Source of the DNA: JAHIKV01 sp963733145
Lineage (GTDB): Bacteria; Planctomycetota; Planctomycetia; Pirellulales; Thermoguttaceae
Direction: 5' to 3'
DNA length: 64,000 nucleotides
NCBI GenBank assembly: GCA_963733145.1
Contig: CAVTCJ010000005.1
Location: 372,001-436,000, forward strand
Under the pieces are notes generated by a model, which searched no databases, was not told the origin of the DNA, and saw only the letters and a list, made by a program, of their open reading frames with translations. The translations under genes and the position numbers were made by a program. The number at the start of each line of letters is the position of its first letter. The stretch's first letter is position 1. This document shows positions 44,673 through 54,698 of the stretch, one piece after another.

Positions 44673-45744
44673 AACCCGCCCTTCGCTCCCGCTCCATCCG
44701 CTCGCGGAGCAAGCGGGCTTTGAGCGCTTTCCGCTCGGCCTTGGTCAGCTTGCGGCTGATCGGCAAGGGAGCGGCGGTGGTGGTAGTAGTAGTCGGAGGC
44801 GCGGGGGCCGCAACGGGCGCCGGCGGCGCGGGCCGCTGATATGCCGGCGGCGGAGCGACGTGCGGCGGGTCGATCTTTCGCCAGCGCCCCGGTCCGGCCG
44901 CATGGAATTCCCCCGCTGGGCCCTGCTCGTCTTCCCGGTCGGACTGCCGACGGCGCGGCAGCAGACCTTCGGCGTCAAAAACCACGTGCCGGGCGAATAG
45001 GCCGAAGGCGGCCAGCAGCAGCAGGTTGCCGGTCATCTCGCTTGCGGAGCGAAAGATCGCCCGGCTCGCTCCGCTGTCGAAAAGTTCCCAACCGAATACT
45101 TGGGCCACCGTCATGGCGTGGGCGATCGCCGCGCCCGACAGGGCGACCGCCGCCGGGATGCAACTCCGCACGTCTATCAGCACCCGCGAACCTATGGCCC
45201 CGAAGATGATGGCGTAGGCCACGACCCACCACAGATCGCCGTTGCCCAGCAGCGGAGTTCCGGTGAGCGTGGTCATCATCTCGCGGAAGGCCACGCGGAG
45301 GCCGGTCGCCTGATCGGCGGCCAGCAACAGGCACGCGGCCGCGGCCCAAATCCAGACGCGGTAGCGCCCTTGGTAGTCGTCGGTGCGATGGCGTCGGACG
45401 GTGTAGGTCAGCAGCGCCGCGATGACCGCACCCAACAGCAGGAGCGAGGAGAACCAGGAGGCCAGGCTTCCCTTCGCGGGCACGTCCAACGCGGCCAGGA
45501 CCGATCCGCCGGCCGCCGCCCGCCCGGCCATCCAGGCGTAGGCGAACTGCAGCCCGACGATCGCCGCCGCGGCCGCCGCCGTCAAAACCGTCCAGGTGAA
45601 GAGCTGGCGCGGCACCAGATCGAGCAGCCGCAATTGTTGATCGAGGAACTCGGCGTCGCCGTAGTGTTCCGATTTTCGTTGGGGCGCCGCCCTCCTCCGG
45701 CCAGACGCGGCAAGCCGATCTATCCCCCCGTTCATGCAGATCAT
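44671..45744 (-). CDS. Multi-pass membrane protein, unknown function
   Basis: A 357-residue protein, with about seven or eight hydrophobic helices (e.g. FTWTVLTAAAAAAIVGLQFA, SSLLLLGAVIAALLTYTV, IWAAAACLLLAADQATGLRV, LLLLAAFGLFARHVVFD). The C-terminal tail is long, rich in Pro, Ala and Thr, and ends with a basic helix (LTKAERKALKARLLRERMER). An RRR-rich N-terminus precedes the first helix, and the exact start is uncertain. The stop codon lies at the edge of a family N repeat. I cannot name a family. Confidence 0.6.
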   Translation of the reverse strand: MICMNGGIDRLAASGRRRAAPQRKSEHYGDAEFLDQQLRLLDLVPRQLFTWTVLTAAAAAAIVGLQFAYAWMAGRAAAGGSVLAALDVPAKGSLASWFSSLLLLGAVIAALLTYTVRRHRTDDYQGRYRVWIWAAAACLLLAADQATGLRVAFREMMTTLTGTPLLGNGDLWWVVAYAIIFGAIGSRVLIDVRSCIPAAVALSGAAIAHAMTVAQVFGWELFDSGASRAIFRSASEMTGNLLLLAAFGLFARHVVFDAEGLLPRRRQSDREDEQGPAGEFHAAGPGRWRKIDPPHVAPPPAYQRPAPPAPVAAPAPPTTTTTTAAPLPISRKLTKAERKALKARLLRERMERERRAG

Positions 45745-45972
45745 CGGTCAACATCCGGCGGCGACGCTCGTCGCGCTGGCCGTATTGGCGGAACGAACTG
45801 GAGGCGGAAATCGGCACGGGCGTGGTGGGTAAACGGGGCCGGAAAATACACTGTACTTATGGAATGTCCATGCATTTGCTTCGGCAGGTCGGCGTTGGCA
45901 ACTCCACTACAGCGGAAATAACTATCCTGATTTACCCAGACTGCGCATAATTCCGCAGATGAAGGGATATAT

Positions 45973-46681
45973 TTGGCCGTAGTGCCCACCGAAGCGGGCT
46001 TCTGGGTCCCGTGGTCGCCACTGGCACTGCCGCAGCGTTGGCCCTTCTGCTGGTGGGTTGCAGTTGCCATCGATCACTTCTCCCGCCGCGCGATGGGCGT
46101 CGCCTCCTTCGACAAAGAGCCGACATCAGAACAGGTGCGGGCATTCTTGGGGCGGACGATGGCCAGCTCCCCTCGCCAACTTGCGGGAGAGGGGCCGGGG
46201 GTGAGGGCACCCAAGTACATCGTGTGCGACAAGGGCGTGCAGTTCTGGAACGACGGCTTCAAGCGTTGGTGTAAACGGAAGAACATCAAGCCGCGTTTCG
46301 GCGCGATCGGCAAACATGGTTCAATCGCGGTAGTCGAACGGTTCATCCTCACGCTGAAAACCTTGCTCGGCTGTTTGTTGCTGATTCCCTATCGCCGAGA
46401 AAGGTTCCAGCAAGAGCTTTCGGCAATCGTCGAGTGGTACAACCAACATCGCCCGCACGAATGGTTCGGCGGAAAAACGCCCGACGAAGTGTATTCCGGC
46501 TGGCATCCCGCCAATCGTAAGCCACGATTTGAGGTTCGATTCGCGCTGGCCGCGCAGCTCGACTTGTGCCAAGCCTTGGGCATTGGTGCGCGGCAGCCCC
46601 GGCGCAAAACTGACGATGGAAGTCAACTTCTACCGAGGACGGAAGCACCTGCCCGTTGTCGCGCTCAAGCGGGCAGCCTGA
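45973..46681 (+). pseudogene. Integrase-core (rve) transposase remnant
   Basis: Only the C-terminal part of the catalytic core is left. It starts at TEAGFWVPWSPLALPQRWPF, then AVAIDHFSRRAMGVASFDKE, APKYIVCDKGVQFWNDGFKR with the second Asp, and AIVEWYNQHRPHEWFGGKTP. The N-terminal HTH half is missing. A family J half-palindrome adds about 14 in-frame residues (SSPRQLAGEGPGVR) before APKYIVCDKG. A frameshift near 46570 separates it from the family-like end GRKHLPVVALKRAA (stop at 46681). It should be inactive. Confidence 0.75.
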
Positions 46682-46876
46682 GCAACGATGCGGCACTCGT
46701 TTGACCGTCGCGCTGTCAGTGCGCGCCTATGACGCAAGCGCGGTCAAGGCCCAACCAAATTGCCAAACAGCAAGCCGGCTCTCAGTGCCACTCGCTATGA
46801 CGCTGCCTGAAAATCTCTTGTTTACGCTCTTCTTTTCCCGCTATTATTGCGGGGACAGTCGCTCCTCTGTTCGGTT

Positions 46877-47842
46877 CTATAATCTCCCTGGACCAGGACA
46901 CCGCCCCGAACTCTCGTCCCACAACTTGATCGTGTTGTCTGCACTCCCCGAGGCTATAGTCTTGCCATCAGGGCTAAACGCCACACACTCGACAGGTCTA
47001 GTATGCCCGTTGAATGTGCCGATGCACTTTCCTGTGGCCACATCCCACAGCTTTACCGCCTCGTAATCGCCCGAAGCTAGTCTCTTTCCGTCGGGGCTAT
47101 ATGCCACGCAAGCAACATACATCCCCTTGATCGCAGTGATTATTTTGCGAGTCTTTACATTCCAAATCCTGATTACCCCATCTTCATTTGCAGCGGCCAA
47201 GGTCCTGCCATCCGGGCTATATGCCAGCGAATTGACATAGCCGTTGGCGTTGCTCAGTGTTGCGGCATTCTTTCCAGTGGTCACACTCCAGAGAATGATT
47301 GTTCCATTGTCGGAATCGCCCGAGGCCAAGGTCTTGCCTTCCGGGCTATATGCGACGGAAGTGCCACACCCGCTCACATCGAAAGTGGCGACATTCTTAC
47401 CGGTGGCCACATCCCACAATTTGATTGTGTTGTCCGAACTACGTGAGGCCAACGTCTTGCCGTTCGGGCTGAATGCCACAGAAAGAACAGCTTCCGTATG
47501 TCCGTTGAACGTAACGGTGTTCTTGCCGGTGGTCACATCCCACAACTTGATTGACTTGTCGCCACTCGGCGAGGCCAGAGTTCTGCCGTCCGGGCTGAAC
47601 ACAACAGAATAAATAGACTTTGTATGTCCTTTAAGCGTGGCAGTGTTCTGGCCGGTCTTCACGTTCCAGAGCTTAACTGTCCCGTCATAACTCGCCGAGG
47701 CCAATGTCCTGCCATCTGGACTAAACGCTACGGACCAGACAACACCAGTATGCCCTTTAAGCGTCTTGGACAACTTGCGTTCCAAGGCCGACAGCGAAGA
47801 TGCTATCAACGCCACACAAATAAACGCCATTACTCGCTTCAT
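46877..47842 (-). CDS. Secreted WD40-repeat protein
   Basis: A 321-residue protein with a signal peptide (MKRVMAFICVALIASSLSAL). Seven WD40 units follow with the repeat VxSVAFSPDGKTLASGSxDx then TIKLWDVATGKNxxTxxGHT, enough for one closed seven-bladed propeller. It should be a protein-binding platform in the periplasm. It lies 100 bp downstream of the RHS gene on the same strand, where an immunity gene would be expected for a polymorphic toxin. A functional link is possible but unproven. Confidence 0.88.
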   Translation of the reverse strand: MKRVMAFICVALIASSLSALERKLSKTLKGHTGVVWSVAFSPDGRTLASASYDGTVKLWNVKTGQNTATLKGHTKSIYSVVFSPDGRTLASPSGDKSIKLWDVTTGKNTVTFNGHTEAVLSVAFSPNGKTLASRSSDNTIKLWDVATGKNVATFDVSGCGTSVAYSPEGKTLASGDSDNGTIILWSVTTGKNAATLSNANGYVNSLAYSPDGRTLAAANEDGVIRIWNVKTRKIITAIKGMYVACVAYSPDGKRLASGDYEAVKLWDVATGKCIGTFNGHTRPVECVAFSPDGKTIASGSADNTIKLWDESSGRCPGPGRL

Positions 47843-47942
47843 GGCCCATCTTCCATATCCTAGTTGGTTGTATGTTACCGCTGTTCAATTAGGAAGACGA
47901 AAGCATCCCTCAGCGCAAGCCAAGAGAAGTGCCTTCCTTCTC

Positions 47943-50050
47943 CTATTCATAGGTTGGTCCAAAGTATGGAGTTTTACTACACACTTTTGCTGGAAATGTC
48001 TTGCCACAAATATGCTTCGATTCATCAGTAGGCAAGCCGGGAACCTTGAAGTCCATGCTTGGGACTTCTATGCCTCCTGGCGACATTCGCTGCTTGTATA
48101 TGCCCGTTGCCAGAAAAGCCTTCGTGTCTGGGTCACAAACGACGTGTATCGTGACACTATCACACCACTGCATACCTGCACCACGGTCGTATGCCTCCGG
48201 GCACCCGTTGTCTTTCAGATTCTTTCGGTTTTCACAGAGTTTGTCCTGAAACGCCTTCGCCGCATTCAGCGCAGCTTGCGCTTTCGCCCAAAAATCCTTT
48301 GCAGAGAGGTTTCCGGTGATGCCCTTTAAGCCGGGGATAGGGCTGGCGTTTCTCAAGTTGCCTTCAAGCTCGCCCCCGTTACATCCTATAATGCTAACGT
48401 AATGCCCGCCACCATTCACTGTATGTTGGTTGTTTGTATCATAGCGCTTAATGAATTTCGTTACATTCGGATCGTCGATCTTCGCGATCTTGTAATCCCA
48501 TACTGCATGCCCCAAAAATATCGTGATGGTGCATGCACCTGTCAGCGGTGGCGGCAGTTTAGTGCCCGCAGGCTTCATCCCCAACGGGTCCGTCGTTATC
48601 ATAGGATTGCCGTTGCAGTAGGCGTAAAGGTTCGGGCCACTTTGCACTGGATCTCTATTGATAAACCTTTCCATCGCGGCATCGTATAAGCGGGCGCGAT
48701 AGTAGTAAAGGGAGGTCAGAAGGTCGAGATAGCGGCCGGTAAACAGATTGGCATTGGCATTTGCCGATGAGCCGACATCGGTCCACGAGGCATTGCGGAA
48801 GGTGGCAACGCCGTAAGGAGTGTAGGTGTATCGTTCAACTACTTCCCAATCTGATGTGCCGGAGTTGTACTTTACAAGGCCGGTTACGTTGTAGTTGGCA
48901 TCAGACAGATACAACACACGTTCAGCGGTTACGACGCTGCCGCCACTGTAGGTGTCGCGGAGGATCAGCGAGTCGATGTAACGCGGCGACCAAAGGTTTT
49001 GATATTTTATGGCGGAGTCCACGCGGGTCTCGATTACCTGCTGGCCGGTGTAATAGTCGTCTTGTGTCGCGCCAGGCGTGCTGCCGGTAAAGTCAGCTGA
49101 AGATTTGAATGCGGCGGTTCGCGCCGTCATACTCGTTACGCTGAATGATCGTCTCGCCGTCGTTCACTTCCGTCATGCGGTTCCAGGCGTCATAGACGGC
49201 CGTGTCGCCGGATTGAAGCGTGGTCATGTTGCCGGCGGCGTCGTAGCCGGAACTGCCCGCGGTCGGCGTCTCCTCGTTGGCCGCGTTGTACGTGCCAGCG
49301 GCGAGATTGTTGCCCAGGGCGTCGAGCGTCCAGGTTTTCTGCTGACTGCCGTTGATGTCCCACTCCGTCAGCCGGTCGAGGCCGTCATACGTGTAGCTTT
49401 CGTCGAGTGCGTTGTTAAGCGCGTTGTCGCGGGCCGTGCGGTTGCCGGCGCGGTCATAGGTGTAGAGATATTCGTCGAGCGCCACGTTGGGCGTTTGGCC
49501 GTAGTCGGTCCAGAGTTGATCAGTGACGCGGCCGAAACGGTCGAGTCTGGTCACGTCGCCATTGGAGTCGAGATAGCTTAGTTTCACGCTCGCCTGCTGG
49601 TAGTCTTCCTCGACGATCTGGCCCGCGCCGAGATACTTGTAGGCGGCGTCCACCGTCTCGCCGGTATCCAGCGTGCCGTTGCTATTGGCGTCGTCGAAGA
49701 TCGAGGAAAGCCGCGACATGATTGCGTCCACCGCGCCCGCCGTGCCGTAATCGTAGCCGACCGCACGGCCGTTGGGATATATCACTTCCGCCAGCCGGAC
49801 GTACTTCGCCGTGCTGCCGGATGCCCCGTCCTGATAGGTGTATTGTACGGCGGGCGTGTTTTGCGTGTCAACCGCGCCGTCGTGAGATTGCCACTCCTCG
49901 ATGAGGTTGCCCCAACTGTCATAGGCGTACTGGACTTCGTTGACCACGCTGCCCTCGCCGGGGTCGGCGTCGTCGCAACTGGTCACGGTTTGGACCGGCC
50001 GAGGGCGTCATACTGGTCAAGCGAAATAACCACTGAATTGCCTATTGTGC
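47943..50050 (-). CDS. RHS/YD-repeat protein with variable C-terminal domain, truncated and frameshifted
   Basis: YD repeats (QYAYDSWGNLIEEWQSHDG, YTYDRAGNRTARDNALNN, SYTYDGLDRLTEWDINGS) lead to an RHS core with LFTGRYLDLLTSLYYYRARL, YDAAMERFINRDPVQSGPNL and the closing YAYCNGNPMITTDPLGM. After this a ~210-residue domain starts (KPAGTKLPPPLTGACTITIF) with seven or more cysteines. It ends GPTYE and is not recognised; in RHS proteins this position holds the toxin. Frameshifts lie near 49108 (IQIFS stop versus SADFTGSTPG) and 50000. The long N-terminal shell is missing, so the gene is a fragment. Confidence 0.8.
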
Positions 50051-50198
50051 CATAATCGGTTCGTGTCCCCCGACGCGGACCGCCGACACGGCGCTAATCC
50101 GTGGTTTCGCCAAGGACGCTTACGAACAGATTGCACGGCGGGATCAGAACCTTTACACCTGATAGTTCGCCGCCGATCGCGTGGGAGCACTTGGGGGT

Positions 50199-50594
50199 TC
50201 ATGGTTGGTCGCCAGACTCACTGGCTTCCTCATTTTCGTGTGTCATATTTTTGAGGCCCGACGCCCCGGAACTCTGCGGTCGATCCCATCGCACTTCGGT
50301 TTCATCTGTCAGCAGTCCCAAGAACGGACTCCCGCACCTGACCCAACCTGAACGCACTACGCCACTGTTATCACGCATTTTCACACGGTAAACACTCCGC
50401 CCGGTGATGGTCGTCCCATGAAACGGGCCTTGCGAAAAAAGCCGACACTCGCTCTGGAGTATCGCTAAACCATGCTGGTCAGCCCACCGATCCAGCACCG
50501 AGCGCGATCGGGAGAAATAGAGATACGTGCCAAGGATACCAATAATGGCCGTTACCCCTAAAATGATAGAAAAGACAATTGGGGTTGTATTCAT
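50199..50594 (-). CDS. Small single-pass membrane protein
   Basis: A 131-residue protein. One N-terminal helix (PIVFSIILGVTAIIGILGTYL) is followed by a soluble domain with RWADQHGLAILQSECRLF, SQGPFHGTTITGRSVYRVKM and GWVRCGSPFLGLLTDETEVR. I recall similar short membrane-anchored proteins with the GPF...GWVRCG...GLL pattern in planctomycetes, of unknown function. Its ATG overlaps the stop of the short frame upstream (ATGA), so the two are coupled. That gives it an immunity-like position, but the role is inferred. Confidence 0.6.
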   Translation of the reverse strand: MNTTPIVFSIILGVTAIIGILGTYLYFSRSRSVLDRWADQHGLAILQSECRLFSQGPFHGTTITGRSVYRVKMRDNSGVVRSGWVRCGSPFLGLLTDETEVRWDRPQSSGASGLKNMTHENEEASESGDQP

Positions 50595-50764
50595 TTTGCG
50601 ATGGTGGTCGTGGGATACGCACTGCAGCTCAAGCCAATACCTTTGCAAAATGTACCTGCACAATACCAAATGACGCCATTTGGCCCCTTTGCGGAACTGA
50701 TTTGGATGCCGAAAGGCCCTATGGTCACGTTTACCGTTGTGAATGGTCCTTTTAGGCTACCCAC
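50591..50764 (-). CDS. Short frame resembling an orphan toxin C-terminus
   Basis: A frame without start at the transposon border reads GNVGSLKGPFTTVNVTIGPF then GIQISSAKGPNGVIWYCAGT, FCKGIGLSCSAYPTTTIAK and stop. A GTG at 50764 is a possible start. The glycine/aromatic beta pattern with two Cys resembles the extreme C-termini of some RHS proteins. Its upstream part is cut by the inverted end of the RAYT3 element at 50780. Stop and next start overlap (ATGA). Confidence 0.4.
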   Translation of the reverse strand: MGSLKGPFTTVNVTIGPFGIQISSAKGPNGVIWYCAGTFCKGIGLSCSAYPTTTIAK

Positions 50765-50779
50765 GTTACCGGGCCGGAT

Positions 50780-51525
50780 AAGGGGACATCACTGATTATT
50801 TGGTTTTATTCGCGGTCGACCGGGGCCGCGAAGGGAAAATTCAAGGCCCAAACGTTTGGCCGTCCGTTGCACCCAAAGTTCGGGACCAAACGGCCGACCG
50901 CGGTTGACACTGGTTCGTATTCCTTCCAGTTGCTCATCGTTCAGCCCGCGGTTGATCCGGGCGACCCAGTTCCGCGAGCGCTCGACCGGCCAGGCAGCCA
51001 GCGGCAACTCGACCTCCGCGTTCTTCTGTGCCCGTCGCCAGAGTCCGCTCCATTGCCACTGTTCAGCCCGCTCCACCAATCCCGCCCGCAGCGCGTTCGC
51101 CTCGACGTAGCGGCAGAGGGCGACGAAGTAATCGTCCTCCGCCACCGGAAAACTCTTGAAGCGTCCTTGGTAAAGATGCCCTCCGCCACGGCTGTGGTAA
51201 TGCTCATGGTGGCGGCGAACGTGCGTCACGCCTACCCACCCCATCCAATGCCCCAACGCCAAATCGGTCTTCGGCCGAACCACGAGGTGCCAATGATTGG
51301 GCATCAGGCAGTAGGTGAGCAACTCCACCGGGTAGCGTTCCAAGCCTTCCGCCAGCACCCGCTCGAAGGCCTCGAAGTCTGCCGCCTTGTGAAAAATCCG
51401 CATCCGGCCGTTGCCACGATTCAGCACGTGGTAGACCATGCCGGCTTCGGTCGATCGGGAGGTTCTGGGCATGACACTACCATATCACGCCTTACCCAAT
51501 CCGTCAATATCAGTGATGTCCCCTT
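50780..51525 (-). mobile_element. RAYT element with perfect 17 bp inverted ends
   Basis: AAGGGGACATCACTGAT at 50780-50796 and its exact complement at 51509-51525 bracket the transposase. The left end contains the transposase stop (TGA, 50789-50791). The right end overlaps the TAA stop of the neighbouring hydrolase (51524-51526). The ends differ from those of the 15.4 kb element, so this is a separate REP/RAYT pair. Confidence 0.8.
50789..51472 (-). CDS. REP-associated tyrosine transposase (RAYT3), intact
   Basis: A 227-residue HUH transposase of another subfamily than RAYT2. It opens MPRTSRSTEAGMVYHVLNRG, has the HUH motif in CLMPNHWHLVVRPKTD, HLYQGRFKSFPVAEDD, and CRYVEANALRAGLVERAEQW with the probable catalytic Tyr. 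The C-terminus is RTAKRLGLEFSLRGPGRPRI. The frame is complete. Here the tyrosine segment reads RYVEANAL where RAYT2 has RYVERNPL. Confidence 0.92.
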   Translation of the reverse strand: MPRTSRSTEAGMVYHVLNRGNGRMRIFHKAADFEAFERVLAEGLERYPVELLTYCLMPNHWHLVVRPKTDLALGHWMGWVGVTHVRRHHEHYHSRGGGHLYQGRFKSFPVAEDDYFVALCRYVEANALRAGLVERAEQWQWSGLWRRAQKNAEVELPLAAWPVERSRNWVARINRGLNDEQLEGIRTSVNRGRPFGPELWVQRTAKRLGLEFSLRGPGRPRIKPNNQ

Positions 51526-52378
51526 ATTCCTCGACAGGGTTGCTCAGCACGCCGATTCGCTCGATCTCGACTTCTACCACGTCGCCGGATTGGAGGAAGA
51601 CGGGCGGTTGGCGGGTGAAACCGACGCCGGCCGGCGTGCCGGTGAAGAGCAGGTCGCCCGGCGAAAGCGTGCAAACCTGCGAAACGTAGGCGATCAAGCG
51701 GGCGATCGGGAAGATCATCTGCGAGGTGTTCGACTCCTGCATAACTTGCCCGCCCAGCCGCAGCCGGATGTCGAGCCGTTGGGGGTCGGGAATCTCGTCG
51801 GCAGTGACCAACTCTGGTCCGATCGGGGCGAAGGTGTCGAAGGACTTGCCCAGCAGCCATTGACTGCCGGGCTTGCGGATTTGCCAATCGCGGGCCGAGA
51901 CGTCGTTGCCGCAGCAGTAACCGGCGACGTGCTCCAGGGCGCGGTCTTCGGCAATGGCCCGGCCCCCGACGCCGATCACCGCCACCAGCTCGGCCTCATA
52001 ATCGACTTCGTTGCTTACCGGCGGCAGCCGGATCGGCTGTTGGTGTCCGCAAACAGCCGAGGAAAACTTGCTGAAGAAGACCGGCTCGGAAGGCAGTTTC
52101 GCGCCCGTTTCGCGGACGTGATCGGCGTAGTTTTTGCCCACGCAAATAATCTTCTCCGGATGCGGAACGATCGGCAGCGGTTCGATTTCGCCGGGCGGAA
52201 TCGGTTCGCCGCGGCCAAGGGCCTCGACTGCGCACCGCAAAGCCTCGGGGCCTTGGCCGAGGAGTTCCTTGATGCAACAGGGGACGCGATTGTCGGCGCC
52301 GTTCAGATCGACGAAACCGCCGTTTCTCACGCCGGCCACGCGAGGACCGGTCGGGCTGCTATAGCTGATTAAACGCAT
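51524..52378 (-). CDS. Fumarylacetoacetate hydrolase family protein
   Basis: A 284-residue cytoplasmic enzyme of the FAH superfamily, which act as hydrolases, isomerases or decarboxylases on beta-keto acids. KIICVGKNYADHVRETGAKL opens the core. SNEVDYEAELVAVIG supplies the metal-binding Glu/Asp residues, NDVSARDWQIRKPGSQWLLG the active-site loop, and LSPGDLLFTGTPAGVGFTRQ the C-terminal signature. The exact substrate is unknown. The stop codon is provided by the edge of the RAYT3 element, so the last residues (NPVEE) may be altered. A family N repeat begins at the start codon. Confidence 0.9.
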   Translation of the reverse strand: MRLISYSSPTGPRVAGVRNGGFVDLNGADNRVPCCIKELLGQGPEALRCAVEALGRGEPIPPGEIEPLPIVPHPEKIICVGKNYADHVRETGAKLPSEPVFFSKFSSAVCGHQQPIRLPPVSNEVDYEAELVAVIGVGGRAIAEDRALEHVAGYCCGNDVSARDWQIRKPGSQWLLGKSFDTFAPIGPELVTADEIPDPQRLDIRLRLGGQVMQESNTSQMIFPIARLIAYVSQVCTLSPGDLLFTGTPAGVGFTRQPPVFLQSGDVVEVEIERIGVLSNPVEE

Positions 52379-52380
52379 GG

Positions 52381-52475
52381 GGAGTGGTGGCTAGTGGTTA
52401 GTGGTTAGTGGTTAGTGGCTAGTGAACGAAAGCGCCCTCTCACTAGCCACTAACCACTGGCCACTAACCACTATT
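52381..52475. repeat. Inverted array of GTGGTTAGTGG / CCACTAACCAC words (family N)
   Basis: Left: GTGGTGGCTAGTGGTTAGTG and on; right: CACTAGCCACTAACCACTGG and on, around a 20 bp centre. The right half contains the TAG stop (52464-52466) of the next gene. Confidence 0.9.
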
Positions 52476-54698
52476 TCCTTCCTTTACGGGAAACACAAAT
52501 CGAAACATGGTCCGATGTCGATCTTTGGCGCCGACGAGCGGCTTGCCGTCGCCGGTCAGGACCGCACCCCGGTGATTTTCGCCGCCTTCGTCCGGGCCAC
52601 GGGCGATGAGGATCGCCCGGCCGGTCTTCAACAAGTCGCTGCAATCGACGAAATCCTGATAGTCGTTCCACAAACCGGTGTAGCGGCGTCCGCCCGCCTC
52701 CCGATAGAACATCATGGCCTGCAGAATATAAAAGAGGTTCGTGCTCGTCTGGTCGTAGGGTGTGGATTCCTGCTGGTACTTGTCTTTTTCGGTCAGCACG
52801 GTGCGGCGTCCGGTCAGCAAAGTCCTCAATTCGGTCCGTTGGGTCATTTCTCCCAGCGGTTTGGACCGGCCGGGCCGTAGCGTGCCGAGTTCATACGCCG
52901 ATTGACCATGCACCAGGAGACAATCCCGGAGCGGAAAATCGAGCGTGTTGGTAATCGAGCCGAACAGCAGCCGATCGGTCGCGGCCAGATCGGCGGCGGG
53001 GCAGGCGGCGCGGCGTGCCACCCATCGGGCCGTCAGGCTCTTGCTCGACCAGAACCTGAACCGGAACGCCGAGCAAGGCGTTCAGATGGGGCGCGTAGCG
53101 GAACCCCTCGGTCCAGAGCAAAGGGCCGGTGGTGCGGGGGTCCATGCCGCCCAGCCCGCTCCCCGGCAAACCCAGCCAGGCCGTCAGCACCCGCGCGTCC
53201 GACTGTTGCGGCCGGACGGAAAAGTCGTAGGACTCGGTCCGCGGGCTGAAGACGTTCATCCAGGCCGTGCCGCGCATCAGCCCAGACGCCGCGTCCACGT
53301 CGACCAGGTCGATCTGATTCACCCGCACCCGGTTGCCCTTGAGTTGATAAGCCAGCAGGTAAGCCCCCAGGCTGACCAGCACGACGATCGAGGAGAACGT
53401 CAGCCAGGTCCAGGCCATCTTTTTTGCGTACTTGCGCAGGAAGAAGTAATCGACCGGCCCAATCAGCAGGATATAGACCACGATCAAACAGGCCACCAGC
53501 CAGAAGGGGGCCAACCGCACACCGGCGAACTGGTCCAGTGCGGTGCGCAACTGGCCCGCCAGGTCGCCGAAACCGAAGTGCATCATGGCGGCGCTTTTAC
53601 TCGATTCCTCGGTCGCGGCGGTGGGCAAATCGAGCAATTTCGCCGCCAGCAGCGGGCGGTCCGTCCAGCCGCGGAGCGGTTGCTCGTCCAAGTCGCCGGC
53701 CAGGAAGAGGACCTGCCCGAATCCCCGCGCCTGGCGGACGACCAGCGGCAAGTCGGCCTCGCCGAGTTCCACTCGTCCGCTGACGCCGGTCAGGCGCGGG
53801 ACGTGCAATCGGCCCTTGGCTCCGCCGGATGGGAAAATCCCCGAGCGGCTGCCGCAATAGGTTTCCAACGCCCCCGACTGGCTCTGATGCAGCGCGAGCA
53901 TCTTCTGCAATCGGCCGGGCACGAAACGCGCCAGCGGCGCACCGGTCCGATGGCCCGATTCGCCCGCGAGCCTGCGCTCACCACCAGCCGCCCGCCCATT
54001 TCGATCCATTGCTCCAGGGCCTCCGCTCGGCCGCCTTCGGCCAGGGCGGGGAATACGTCCGGGCGGTCGGTGGAAAACACAACCCCGTCGATCCCCTCAT
54101 AACCGTACCAGCGGGCCGGCAACTGGCGGAGGTCGTCGAGCCGGGCGACGACGGGGCGATTCTCCGGCTCGGCGCCGCCGAGCCGGCCCGCCTCCTCGAC
54201 GCCCAAATCCGATTCGCCCACGACCACGTACAGTTTGCAGAACTCCAAGGCCGGCAGAAAATGATCGCCGTCCGCCCGGCTCGAGGTCTCGAACGTCCGC
54301 CGCACGAGAGTGCGGCCCGACACGCGGTACTCGACCGTCAGGTTGCCGTTGACGCGGCCGAAGCGGGTAATCAGCCGCACCGCGGTCTCGCGGCCGGCCT
54401 CCAGCCGGCAGGGCGCCATTACCCGGCCAGGCACGCCGTCGCCGTCGGGAACGATCACCGCCAGTTCGCCGTCGAGCGTCTCAACGCCGCCGTCGAGCGT
54501 AACCTCGACCGGCGTCCACAGGCCGGCCTTGTAGCGGTCGGCGAATCCCACCCGCACGCCGGCGATCTTCGGCTGCCCGGGCGAAGCGGCCGTCGCGGCG
54601 GCGGGCAAGGAAATGAATGCGGCAAGGATTATGAGATTGCAAAATGCAAATTGTAAAATGCAAAATGCAAATTTACTCCTCGTTCCCATGCTCCGCAT
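52464..54698 (-). CDS. Large membrane protein with periplasmic domain, split into three frames
   Basis: The three pieces fit end to end. The N-terminal piece (signal-like FCNLIILAAFISLPAAATAA, then GVRVGFADRYKAGLWTPVEV) is a beta-rich exported domain. The middle (FWLVACLIVVYILLIGPVDY and WLTFSSIVVLVSLGAYLLAY) holds two membrane helices. The C-terminal piece reads ITNTLDFPLRDCLLVHGQSA and ends FVFPVKEGNSG. Frameshifts lie near 53945 and 53018. This resembles the large planctomycete membrane proteins found beside MoxR/DUF58/BatA genes, but those genes are not here. The last residues and the stop come from a family N repeat. The start is uncertain: 54698 and 54689 give a short leader, while an ATG at 54953 would add a repeat-encoded N-terminus. 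Confidence 0.65.

Noticed and set aside
45745..45817. N-terminal extension of the multi-pass membrane protein in another frame (MPISASSSFRQYGQ)
   Set aside because: No conserved feature supports it, and the frame change would need yet another indel.
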